64,000 nucleotides of DNA from Uranotaenia lowii (taxonomy: Eukaryota > Arthropoda > Insecta > Diptera > Culicidae): assembly GCF_029784155.1 (NCBI RefSeq), contig NC_073691.1, positions 127,844,714 to 127,908,713 on the forward strand, read 5' to 3'. The notes below the pieces were generated by a model that worked only from the letters and a program-made list of their open reading frames with translations, ran no database searches and had not been told where the DNA came from. The position numbers and the translations under genes were made by a program. This document shows positions 1-10,700 of the stretch, in pieces (the stretch's first letter is position 1; every line of letters begins with the position of its first letter).

Positions 1-740
1 GGAATTAATAAAATGAACTGCAAAATCAGCACGTTTTTATTTATAAAATCCGAAAAAGTTATTACGTTCATATTTCCATGAAATCTACGTGATTCGCATG
101 TGGCAGAACGAATTCTTTTTCACATGCGATCTACGTTTCTTTCACACACAACTCATATGATAATTACGTGAATTCTGCTTGCTGCGCGAGTTCTGTTTGC
201 TACCTGAAATTCACGTAGATTTCACGTGATTTTCATGGTGGCAAAAATCTATGTACATTTTCACGTAGCGTTCATGTGAAAAGTTTTTTCGGTGTAAGTA
301 TTTGAAATCGAAATGGTGTTCTATAAATGTTCTTTTATTTAAAAACGCGAGAGATAATTAACTACACACAGAAAAATTTATTGTAATATCAATCAAATTT
401 GGCCCGAAAATAATAAAAATTTTGGTTGGGAAAAAGCAGAAATATATTTTTGTCTAAATCGATAAAAAACGCTACTTGGAATTGAACTTATCGTTTATGT
501 TAAGGTAATATAGGCCCTTTTTGAAAATAAACCATATTCATTTTCATAATAATAAAAAAAATTTGGGTAAAATTGAAAAATTGAGATTGGAAAGAAAATT
601 CATTTTCGTTGTTCAAAATTACATTTTTTTTGTGGTTTTAAAAATTAAAGTGATTAGTAACAATTCAATGTATTTCATATAAATTAACTAGAACATATTT
701 TCAGGTTCTGCTGTATTGATATAGAAATGTTTTTTTTCAA
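1..740. other. AT-rich intergenic DNA with CACGTGAA-type repeats
   Basis: No gene is visible. Bases 60-290 hold many diverged, alternating copies of TTCACGTG and CACGTAGATTT, ending near 285 in TTCGGTGTAAG. This looks like one end of a MITE-like repeat, but the other end lies outside the window or is not recognisable. The remainder is AT-rich. Confidence 0.4.
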
Positions 741-744
741 TTTT

Positions 745-2305
745 TCTTTATTTATTCACTCCATTTATTATTTAACGGGGTAAAGCCACCAAACCAACCA
801 TTGTCTCCTCAAGCTCCAATAATGAAAGCGGCGATGCTGCTTGTGGTAAAGGCCAACTCTGGAAGGACCTATTGATGGCCGTCCATGCGGGATTGAAGGA
901 ATGTCGGCCCTATGGAGTTGGAGTTTGAGTTTTGATGAATCTCTTCCGCCCATCGATCTGTGGAAAATGAATGATTTTTCGTTAATATTTAACTAAACTT
1001 GATTACGATTTTGAATTATTAAATTAGCTTACCTTTCATGGAACAAATATGCGGATGAGAATATCCGTTCAGGATCGGATCTAGATTCCTGCGGCTCTGA
1101 AAGGCAGGCTGTATTCCGGCATGCGCCCTCCAGGAGCACGTACCCGTTCGTGCCTGCATGCCTGCCCAATGTTCCAGGTTCCGAGGTTTCCTGCAAATAA
1201 AAATAGCTAAAAAGATTGAATAAATAAAACTTAAGTTTCGAAATCTACCGGTGTCTGGTCCAGCAGAAACGGTGAATGAGCTCCAGCTAAAACTGTTTGG
1301 TTCGATCGGATGCTGGAAAATTTTGTATATTTTTTTTCTTTTTTTCACTTATCGTTTTTAAGTTGCACGTCGAACGAAATAAACCGAATTTTGGTTGCAA
1401 ATTAAATCAAATTTAATTTGTAAGTAATTAAAAATGTGCATGTATAAATAACAAAATTTGGTTATTATTTTCGATCTATTTTTTCGTGAAAGGTATCAAA
1501 AAAACTGCATCGAATATATAAAATAAAATAACAATTCGTTTTGTTGAAACCATCCCCCATTCTTTTTCTGCGTGTAGAAACTTACTTAGAAATTCAGATA
1601 AATTTCACTCGAACGTCAAAGTGTAATTCACTTGACCGGTCACTTACACTGAACAAAATTGGGCTGTAAGCTTTATTAGAAATTGTAGTATTTTCGCACT
1701 ACTAGAAAATCCAATACTTTTTATCAATAGAGAAAGGATTGAATTTATAGGAATTCCAATGAATTTTAAAGCAAGCCAAATTCATAAAATTTATTGTTTA
1801 ATGTAATGAAATGAATGATTTTATCGCGTAATAAAATATGCTCGTTCAGTTTATTAGTTTTATTCAAATTTATTTCCAAGTTGAATAATTATTCTAAGTT
1901 TTTATTGATGGTTAATACATTTTATTCTCGTCTACCAAACAAACTCGATCGACAATTTCACACACAATTCACTGCTTTCTGGAGGACTAGCAATGTACCG
2001 ACAGTTCATCTGGGATATGCTCAAATTTTTCGTTTAAATCGGGTGTGGTTAAGGTGTTGGCCGCTGACCACATTTCGTATTGCTATCTGGTGTACCCGTC
2101 TGCAGACTACATTAGATTTATTTTTTTCCGACTATTCTGACAATTTGATGTATAATCTAAAAGCAAACCACAATTTCAATTTCAACATAAATTAATTTTT
2201 AAAATCATGGATTACCTGTTCTGTTGTAGTATAAAATCGTACTCGCAGCCGCTCAAATCCGGATTTTTTCTTCTGGGCTGCTCCCCCTCTGGGATACAGA
2301 TTTAC
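745..2305 (-). pseudogene. Spliced minus-strand gene fragment of unknown function
   Basis: Four exon-like blocks with plausible GT-AG borders lie in minus-strand order: 2305-2216, 1312-1249, 1190-1033 and 957 to about 745. An AATAAA-rich end (TAATAAATGG, AATAAATAAAG on the minus strand) follows the last block. Joining the first three keeps one frame open for 87 codons (starting VNLYPRGGAAQKKKSGFERL) until TAG at 1083-1081. A second frame is open across exons 3 and 4. No methionine starts the upstream part. A possible earlier exon with a GTAAGT donor lies near 2440-2402. I do not recognise the family. Frame continuity across two introns suggests a real or recently real gene, or a captured fragment. 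It could also be a long non-coding RNA. Confidence 0.35.
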
Positions 2306-3024
2306 CTAAAGAAGGATACATATATCATCAATTTCCACGGCGCATTTTGAAATTTAGCAATTTCTATTTCGAAAATCACATTAAAAACAATTTACTTACC
2401 AATCGAAAAACCAACAAACTTGAAACGAGCTCAAGTACACGGAAAGGACGAATTATCCCGCCAAATGTACTTTTTTTTTCAAACTGATGAAATTTATAGG
2501 AAATTCTTGTATACTTTCCTTGGCACAGAAAATTTTTGTAATCCATTGGACTTTCTTATAATTTTTACTGGATTTGTCTTTAGCTTCTATTAGTACCAGA
2601 ACTATAAGATTTATTGGATCGATCTTTTAAATTTCATAGCCAGGTTTGGTTCAGTGTAAGTGAATTCACTTGACCCATCACTTAAAATTCAAATGAAATT
2701 ACGTATGGCGAGAATTTACTACAGATGTCACTTATTTTTCAAGTGAAAATTATTTTGGGTGTAGGGCTTTACATGAAACTGCGTTGAAATCGATTTTTAA
2801 ATATACACTGCAAAAAATCCACATTTAAAATGTATGTTTTTTTCACACATACGAATCTAAAATTGTTCAGCACATCGAATTTATTAGAACTAAATAATAA
2901 TCATTATTTTTCCACATAAATCTAATGTGAGAATTATATACAGTCTGACTGTTTTAAAATGAGCGTGTAAAAACAGTCCGAAAATCATCGAACATCTTTT
3001 TCGATGATAAATTCCTTCTTCAAA

Positions 3025-3365
3025 ATGGCGCGGTCGAAAAAATTAGAAAAGTTTTCGCGGTGCCGCCAAACGCAAAAATGAAGCGGAAAAGAAAATTAAT
3101 CGGACCCAAACGCCATCCGAGGAGAAGAGCGCCTTCCGGCATATTGCTTCCTACAGAAACAACCGCAAGGGAGGAAAGTTCCAGCCGTCTTACAGCAGAG
3201 TTTTTCTTCTTCCTGATACTTGTGTGCGGTGCGTTAGAAGTGGAAATTGAAATTGAATTGGCAAACTAATAAAATAGTTTAATTTTTCAGGTGATACCCA
3301 GTGAACTTCATGGACCATCTAATCATTTTAGTATGGCCCGGAAGTTGCGGAACGTCGGACAATGA
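3025..3365 (+). pseudogene. Frameshifted fragment of a basic protein gene
   Basis: An ATG at 3025 opens MARSKKLEKFSR. One base then appears to be missing near 3055-3060. The shifted frame continues as a lysine-rich, strongly coding-like stretch (AAKRKNEAEKKINRTQTPSE, then HIASYRNNRKGGKFQPSYSR) to about 3200. A possible intron (GTGCGT donor at 3229, acceptor AATTTTTCAG ending at 3290) leads to a second open block that stops at 3363-3365. The two blocks do not share a frame. The composition suggests a nucleolar or RNA-associated protein, but I cannot name a family. The broken frame argues for a pseudogene or a captured fragment. Confidence 0.3.
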
Positions 3366-3399
3366 CAGCAGCTTGACTCCGGACCATAAGAATTGTTAC

Positions 3400-4319
3400 C
3401 TCAGATGGTTTTTTTTTGTGTGTGGAATGCATCGCCCAACTCAAATTTTTTTTTTTTTGATATAGTGCTGCAAATCAATCATTTAGTGCAATAGTTTTCA
3501 TAATTAGAGTTATGTTTGTGTTTTTTTAGTTAGTGCTTTGACACGCAAGCAGTGTTATGATTTGAATATTTACAATGAGATTAAGCAATAAAACTGTAAG
3601 TTTTGTTTGAGTACAATTTTTGCGTATTTTTTTTAAATTAAAAATCGAGGGAAATTGAAAGAAATTGTGAAAATAAACAGCAGAAAAAATTATTAAATAT
3701 ATGTGTCCTGCATATAGCTATCAAATGCAGAATTTTATAACGTGAATTTGAATCGCCTATGCCTTATATGTGTCGGCACACATAACCATTCTATGTTTTT
3801 TGTTATATGAGGGACACATAATCTTTAATTGGGAGGCAAATTGCAAAAATCTATATAGGCTCACACATAGCCTCAATGTGTCGATTTCGTTGAGTGTACC
3901 ATAACGATTGAATTAACGAAATTGTATTTCTGTGATCATTCTAAACAATAAGCAGAAATGGCATCACTGATACTGCTCGAAATTTGCAAGAAAATTTTTA
4001 CTTTTCTAACGACAACAAGCAAAACGGGTTCATGTTTTTGTTTTTTTTTTTTCATTTGCAGCCGTTTAAGAGGTTTTAGGTGATCCGTTAATCGGTTTTG
4101 CTGTATTTCATGGGCAACGGTAGAGAACAATAGACGCAGCTTGTGAAGTGCGGATAAAAAATTTTGTGGCTCGCTGGTTTATTAGACATTTTTGTGGAAA
4201 ACGATCTTCTGCCTGTTTTACATTCGGTAAGCAACAAAATTCTTTTCTTATAAGATATTTGCATATGGCGGTGGATTATTGAGTAACGAGATTAAATTCG
4301 CTAGCAGGTATTCGCAAAA
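3400..4319. other. AT-rich DNA upstream of the helicase gene
   Basis: Bases 3690-3895 contain inverted short repeats around ACACATA/TATGTGT, ending in GTTGAGTGTA, and resemble a small MITE. Bases 4130-4319 are presumably the 5' UTR and promoter of the downstream helicase. A possible 5' UTR splice donor (ATTCGGTAAGC) lies near 4230. I see no convincing TATA box. A 64-codon minus-strand ORF at 3936-4130 is lysine-rich and not convincing as a gene. Confidence 0.35.
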
Positions 4320-4704
4320 ATGGACGATTGGGATGATAGTCCAATGTTTGGCGAGTCAGCGGTGGAGCGTCCTCGTGGCGGCGACATCAATGATGGACGA
4401 TATGACAACTACACTGGCGGCGGCGGCGGCGGAAGAGATGGTTATAATGCCGATAGAAGAGGAGGTGGTGGCGGAGGAGGAAGCTATAACCAAAGCAGAA
4501 ACGATGGTGGAAGTTACAGAGGGAATAGAGGGGGATATGGTGGTAACAAGGGAGGATCCGATTTTGAAAGAGGAAATCGACATCGAAATTCGGACGACCA
4601 GGATAACATTGAAGTAAACTGTTCCGTCCTTCCTCGGATAATCGGCAAACAAGGTGTCATCATAAAACGCATTCGCTCGGAAAGTCGGTCGGATGTCATT
4701 ATTG
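4320..4704 (+). CDS. DDX43: DDX43-like KH/DEAD-box RNA helicase, coding exon 1
   Basis: This is the first coding exon of the helicase whose second exon is 17359-19184. The ATG at 4320 is in good context (AAAATGG) and follows an in-frame TAG at 4302. The exon encodes 128 residues plus one base: an acidic start (MDDWDDSPMFGES), Gly/Arg/Ser/Tyr-rich RGG-like runs at about residues 28-85, then the first half of a KH domain from about residue 97. That half contains the RNA-binding GXXG loop (IIGKQG) and ends at SRSDVIIG. The exon stops at ATTG|GTAAGT in phase 1, so the intron interrupts the KH fold between its GXXG half and its C-terminal strand and helix. Reading on past the donor gives only an artefactual tail. 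Confidence 0.93.
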
Positions 4705-5154
4705 GTAAGTTACTTGTTTTTGCATTGAATATTCCTTTTTCGAGACGGGTTTTACTTACCCGAATAGAAAAACATTGTGAAAAGACCATGAATTTCATTT
4801 TCACGCAACCAAGAATTTTATGGTAGACACAATGCGAATTATGGTACATGAAACATGAAACCGTGAATGTACTGTCCATATTTTTTGACAGTGAATTTTA
4901 TGGTATTGCCAAATTTACCATGAAAAGGGGGTTGCAACTTAATGAAAAAATAAACTTTTTTTCATACATCCTGAAACGCAAACCTGAAATGTTTAATATT
5001 TTCAAGGAAAACTGTGAAATGCATTGTTTTTTAAGGAATTTTCATTGCTTTAACAACGAACACAATTGTTTATTCATAGCGCTTAAAAATATTTGGGATA
5101 GTGAATTTTCATGGTTTTATAGTTTTAATTATTTCTTCCAAGAGTATATACATA

Positions 5155-6093
5155 TAAGGTACACCGGGGTAAGTGGGGACGGTTTTCCGTATAGTTCAAC
5201 TTTAAAAAATCATTAAAAAATCAGCAGTTGATCAATTTTGATAAAATTGCATTCAATGTGATGCAGAACATGTTGTTTACAAATGCTGAAGAGATGAGCT
5301 TGATAAACGAAAAGCGAAAAAAGTTATCACGTGAAGTGTTATGGACGCTGGTGTCTTCACTTACCCCGCTTTATGGGGTAAGTGGGGACGGTAGATTTTC
5401 CCTTTGATTTCTCAGGAAATTTTCAACAAATTTGTGTTTTCTTGATTGAATACGTTACTTTATTGCTCGAACCGTCAAAAATTTTGAAAAAAAGTTCATG
5501 GTAGTGATAATTGTGTGTTATTTATGTTGCAACACACGAGATCCGATTTTATCGAAAATTTATGCCTATTCCAGAAAACACAAGTTTTTTCCCAACTTTT
5601 CATGGTTCGTATGCTAAATAAAGCTAAAATGTATTGAATGAAGGAGAGAAAATTGAAAAAATATCTAAACATCAAGTATGTTTGAAGCCGTCCCCACTTA
5701 CCCCAGGTAGGGTTTGGAGACAATATTTTAGATTTTTGAAAATAAACTCTTTTTTCTAAATTTTTAATCGTCGTTTCTTTTCCTAACTTGTTGTTTCTAA
5801 TGTAAGGATTGTTTCCATGTAGAGTTTTTCGTCAAGAGCCAGCTAGTTTACGATAAATTCGCGATTGAAAAAGATGCACATCAACTCCACATCGTAGTTA
5901 AAAATAGAAAATTTACGAAAAGTCATCGTAAACATCCGTTATTGTCAGAACCGTGTCTCTTTTACAGTTATTGGATAGATTACAAGTAAATTTAACATTC
6001 TGCATTAAAAGTTTGAAAAAATAGTTGATAGTATTGTTTTAATAGCCACCGTCCCCACTTACCCCGCGTCCCCACTTACCCCGGTGTACCTTA
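5155..6093. mobile_element. MITE with GGGGTAAGTGGGGA terminal motifs, TA target site
   Basis: The terminal inverted repeat TAAGGTACACCGGGGTAAGT at the left matches the right end (ACTTACCCCGGTGTACCTTA). The element is flanked by TA on both sides (5153-5154 and 6094-6095). The motif GGGGTAAGTGGGGACGG also recurs internally near 5377 and inverted near 5690, 6050 and 6065. It has no transposase. It is 939 bp, non-autonomous, and probably mobilised by a Tc1/mariner-type transposase, judging by the TA duplication. Confidence 0.75.
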
Positions 6094-6179
6094 TACTAAA
6101 ACACATCGTTTACTTTATTTAAAAAAAACATCATAAAACGAACAATTTTGCATTAGTTATACATAACAAAAATTCAATT

Positions 6180-6430
6180 GGAAAAAGATATTTCTTGAGA
6201 CTATTTTCTTGATCCATGTCAGTGGGTATCATCCGAAACTTGCCAGCTTTTTGGTCGGTTCCAGAAGCTGGAGGAATGATTCGGTTTCCGAACACCGTAT
6301 TTTCTCGGGGTGTAATTGCACGCCAATGTTTTCACGTAGGAGTAGGTACCTGAAAGAGAATTGTTTTTTTTTTCATTACTAGTCGTATGATTCTAGAATA
6401 AATTTATTTCTCACCTCAGCCATTGCCAGG
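6180..6430 (-). pseudogene. Minus-strand exon fragments in the helicase intron
   Basis: On the minus strand a short block ending near 6415 (…GGCTGAG|GTGAGA) is followed by an intron of about 60 bp. An acceptor (CTCTTTCAG) then leads into an exon near 6350 to 6190. Spliced, one frame reads YLLLRENIGVQLHPEKIRCS and on to a TGA near 6234. An AAATAAAG poly(A)-like signal lies near 6115. The product is not recognised. The 5' part is cut off by the adjacent SINE region, so this looks like a captured or truncated gene end. Confidence 0.3.
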
Positions 6431-6454
6431 CAATGGTTGATCACAGCGGAAGCT

Positions 6455-6700
6455 ATTTTTTTTTTAAAACGAACACAAACACATACAGGATCTCAATGAA
6501 ACTTAATGTTTCCTCGAAGAGATTCCTTTCACTTAACTCTAAGCGTACATCTTTCGAGGATATGATGGCTAGCATCTTACAAATGCTAAAACCACCAACC
6601 CACAGAAAGTGTACTATGTATGCCGTGACCGGGATTTGATCTCATGACCGTTGGCTTAGAAGACTGGAAGGCTATCCTCTACGCCACGGGCTGCGGCTTC
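6455..6700 (-). mobile_element. tRNA-derived SINE
   Basis: On the minus strand an RNA polymerase III A box (TGGCGTAGAGG, 6686-6676) fits the consensus. It is followed about 35 bp later by a B-box-like GATCAAATCCC (6641-6631). The body ends in a poly(A) tract, seen as a T run at 6455-6465 on the plus strand. This is the standard layout of a tRNA-derived SINE. Target-site duplications were not clear. Confidence 0.65.
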
Positions 6701-7110
6701 CTCCAGCCAAGAGAATGCTTTGACTGACAATTCATCTGCTGGTTCAAACCCGGCCAGATGAAATCCATCAGAATTCGAGGATTTGGGCGGTTTCGCTCTT
6801 CTGTTCTGTCTTAGTTTTGTTCTTCCAAACAAAATGGCGTTCTTCACAGTCACTAAACGAAAATTTGTAATTGCGCTAAAAGAGCCGAAATTAACTCATG
6901 TTCGATATGATTAATATTTTAATTCTACCATAAAGTACATATAGTAACAATCATAATCTCAAAGAAAATATTCATTTTTATATCATGCGTCTGATATTTT
7001 CGAGCACTATGAAGTATTTTGAAATAACGATATACTCCACGGTGACTTTAAAAACTATGGTGGTTTCAAAATTTAATGTGTTTGATAAAGATTTAGATAT
7101 TACAATGAAG

Positions 7111-7691
7111 TGTTCTGGCATCCCTGACGTCGCTGCATCTGAACAGACCTAACGGCCACGCTACGAACTGTCAAACCAGAAAACGGTTAGAAGTGAAAAT
7201 TTGCGACGAACCAAGAAAGACAAGTGACGCTCTGCGTATATTTTATAAATTAACGATAGTTTTAGTTGTTAAAGTTGTTTGTGCCATTCGTGAGTACCTT
7301 TTTAAATTGTTGTGAACCTTTGACTAAATCTAACTTTTTGTAATATTTAGCGCACATCGGTAAAAACCCGATCTAAGGCTGATACCACGCACAGTCGAGC
7401 ATTCCTTTCAAAAGGGCCGATATAGGTTAGATTTTCTTTTATTGGTATCAGAATTATTTGTAATAATGCGCATTTTCTCGAACTCTAGGCCAGAAATCTA
7501 TGCTCTCGATTATAACTTGGCATCAAAACACGGAAACTCCTCTTGTACTAAAGGAGACAAATGTAAGAAACAAAAAATCCTATGTAAAACTATTTGCCCT
7601 AATAAACTCATTGTTTTTTAGCTTTGAGCTGCTCCTGCTCCTGCTCCAACTAGAGCTGCTGCGAGAACCTTTAGTGAATTATATTCCAACA
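7111..7691 (+). repeat. 5' LTR of BEL/Pao element
   Basis: Direct repeat of 13635-14215, TGTT…AACA. It holds an AATAAA signal at 7601-7606 and a possible initiator (CAGTCGAGCATTCC) near 7395. The sense-oriented AATAAA could act on transcripts of the host gene. An open frame runs from 7500 through the LTR end into gag without a stop. Confidence 0.95.
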
Positions 7692-7727
7692 TCCTCAAAG
7701 ATTTTCGAAAACCCTAAAGATTTCGAG

Positions 7728-10700
7728 ATGGTCAATTCGGAAGAGGAAATTGATTGCCAAGATGGATTCGACTGTGGTGGATGCAACAGACCTAATTCGG
7801 TGGAACGGAGAATGGTGTCGTGCGATAATTGTTTAGGCTGGTGGCATCTGAGTTGTGCGAATCAATCTCCCGGCGTAAAGGATCGCCCATGGAGATGCAC
7901 TAAATGCACACCACCTTCTGCAGACCCGTCAGAGTCCGTAAACACCGCCGATTTCAGCACACCCATCGTGCGATCAAAGGCTCCTCACTCCAGTTCAACG
8001 AGAATAGGAAGGGCTGAAGTTGAGAACGGAGCTAGGAAGAAATGTGCGGAATCCAACAAAGATTCGTCCGTGAGAAGTGCCGGCAAATCTGTGAGATCTA
8101 CTACATCCAGCGCCCGCATCCGGACCGAACTTGAGTTGGCCAAATTGGTAGCAGAAAGAGAAATTAAAAGTCGCCGTATGAGAGAGGAAATGCGTTTCCT
8201 AGAAAAGGAACGGGCTATCCGTCTAGAAGAGCTTGCTTCTGAGGAATCCTTCTTAAAGAAGAAGCACCAGCTGGAAGAGAAGCTAGTAGAGGACTCGGGA
8301 TCGGAAAGTGTTTCCGAATCAGCGCCGAGTGGAAGTCAAAAGGCTGAGGAATGGTTGCGCAATCAGCTGGAGGAAAACAATAACGATCCGGAAGAGGTTT
8401 TTGATGTTTCGAACGCCGAAGCTCGAAGCGGAAAGATTTTGCACGCCATGGTGGAACGAGGTGAAGAGCATCACGCTAACTCTCGGATAGTCGAACTGAG
8501 TACATCGAAATCAGTTCATTCCGAACCTAGAAGTCACTCGGCACGAATCCGTGTGCCAATTATGAACCTGATTCCTGAAGTACCACCTCCAAAGCAACCC
8601 ATAAATCCTTTCCCACAACCGGTAGCGTTTGCCAACCTGAATATTGGTCCGTCTGCAGAACAAGTGTTGGCTCGCCAAGTCTGGCCCAGAAAACTACCTG
8701 TGTTTGCCGGAGAGCCTGAGGAGTGGCCAATATTTTTCCATAGTTACGAAACGTCCAATGCTGCCTGCGGTTTCTCAGACGTTGAGAATCTTGTCCGTCT
8801 TAGAGAAAGCCTGCGAGGGGCGGCTCGAGAAGCAGTGAGAACAAAATTGACATTTCCTGACAGCGTGCCGAAGATAATGGAAACACTGAAACGTTTTTAT
8901 GGACGGCCCGAAATTCTTGTAAGGAACATGCTGGCTAAAGTGCGCAAACTCGAATCGCCAAAATCTGAGCGTCTAGATAGCCTTATTAAGTTTGCCACAG
9001 CTGTACAGCACCTTTGTGACCAGCTAGAGGCTGCAGGTCTACGAGCTCATTTATCGAATCCCGATTTGCTCAGCGAATTGGTTGAGAAGCTCCCTGCTCA
9101 TCATCAGCTTGCTTGGGTGAGATATAAACGCTCCTTCCCCGAGCCTACGCTGAAGGAATTTGGCCAGTATATGGAGGAATTGGCCGAGGACGCCTGTGAG
9201 GTTACTACGCTTGTACCGCCGAAACCTGAGGCAGCGAAGTATGCAAAACCGTCGCAGAAGAAAGAGGGACATTTCCATGCTCACATTAACAGTAATGCAA
9301 ACCAGGAAGAATATAGACAACGTAAGCCATGTCCAATCTGTGGTGGCATAGATCACCGGGTTCGGAACTGCTCGAAGTTCCAAGAACTAAATCTCGATTC
9401 AAGAAAGCGTGCAGTACGCCAGTGGAATTTGTGCGAAATGTGCCTGAATGAGCACGGTAATTGGAAGTGTAAATCAAGAATCCGATGTAACATCGAAGGC
9501 TGTAGAGTTCAGCACCATCCGTTGCTCCATGTTCCAGCGCAAGCCAAAAAGGGAGAAGCAACAGTCGTTAAATCTGTTTGTAATTCCCACAACGAATTCA
9601 GAAAAGCTTTTTTCTTTCGAATATTTCCACTTACCCTGCACAACGGAAATCGCACTGTCGATACTTTTGGATTCTACGATGAAGGGTCATCACTGACCAT
9701 GATGGAATCGTCATTAGCACGCCGCCTAGGAATAGAGGGAAAGAGGCATCCGCTGGAATTGCAGTGGACTTCCGGTGTAACCCGGAACGAAGATTCATCC
9801 AAGCTCATTAAATGCATGATCTCGAAGTTAGGAGATCCGAAACAACATTCTTTTACCGCACACACGGTTTCGAAACTTGAGCTACCGAAGCAAACCCTCT
9901 GCTACGACGAATTAGCTAATCGTTATGAACATCTGAAAGATATCCCAATCAGTTCAATTAACGATGCTCAGCCTGAAGTGCTTATTGGGTTAGATAACAT
10001 TGACATTTTAACCCCAATCGAAAGTCGGCAAGGTCAACCTGGCGAACCTGTTGCCGTGAGATCACTGCTCGGATGGGCCATCTATGGGCCTAACGAGGCA
10101 GGAGAAAGAAATGACAAGAACTCGGTCCGAGTTAACTTCCATCACTGCGACGCAGATCAAGAGCTTAACGACCTCATCCGACAACATTTCGTTCTGGAGG
10201 AACCCCAGAACCCGTTTGCGCCGATTCTTGAATCTGCCGAAGACAAGCGAAGTAAAACGATCCTAGAGGAAACCACGGTGTTCCGTGACGGTGCATACGA
10301 AACTGGATTGCTGTGGAAAGCAGATGTAGTGTGCTTCCCAGATAACCGGTACATGGCTGAGAGGCGTCTGAAATGTCTAGAGAGCAAGCTGTCAAAAGAC
10401 CCCGAACTACAGGCTAACGTACACCAACAAATACGAGACTATTTGACAAAAGGGTATGCCCATAAGGCAACCGAAGAAGAGTTGGCAGAAACTAGTGCTG
10501 AGCGCGTCTGGTACCTCCCCCTGAATGTGGTGTCGCACCCGAAGAAACCGAACAAAAGACGGCTGGTGTGGGACGCGGCTGCCTCAGTGGGTGGAGTTTC
10601 CCTCAACAATCAACTATTAAAAGGTCCGGATTTACTGGTCCCCCTGCATTCAGTGATATGCAAGTTCCGAGAGTGGCGCATCGGATTTGGTGGCGACGTA

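Noticed and set aside
1571..2766. A 1-kb transposon with CACTTACACTGAAC inverted ends at 1643 and 2650
   Set aside because: The shared sequence is short and AAGTGAATTCACTT-like motifs are themselves palindromic. Two separate small MITE fragments explain it equally well.
4279..4879. ORFs overlapping helicase exon 1 in other frames
   Set aside because: Shadows of the Gly-rich coding exon. The 4320 frame carries the KH motif and splices in phase to exon 2.
7500..7727. N-terminal 76-residue extension of the BEL polyprotein, including a leucine-rich stretch
   Set aside because: It is encoded by LTR and leader DNA and is repeated in the 3' LTR at 14024. The ATG at 7728 is the likelier gag start.
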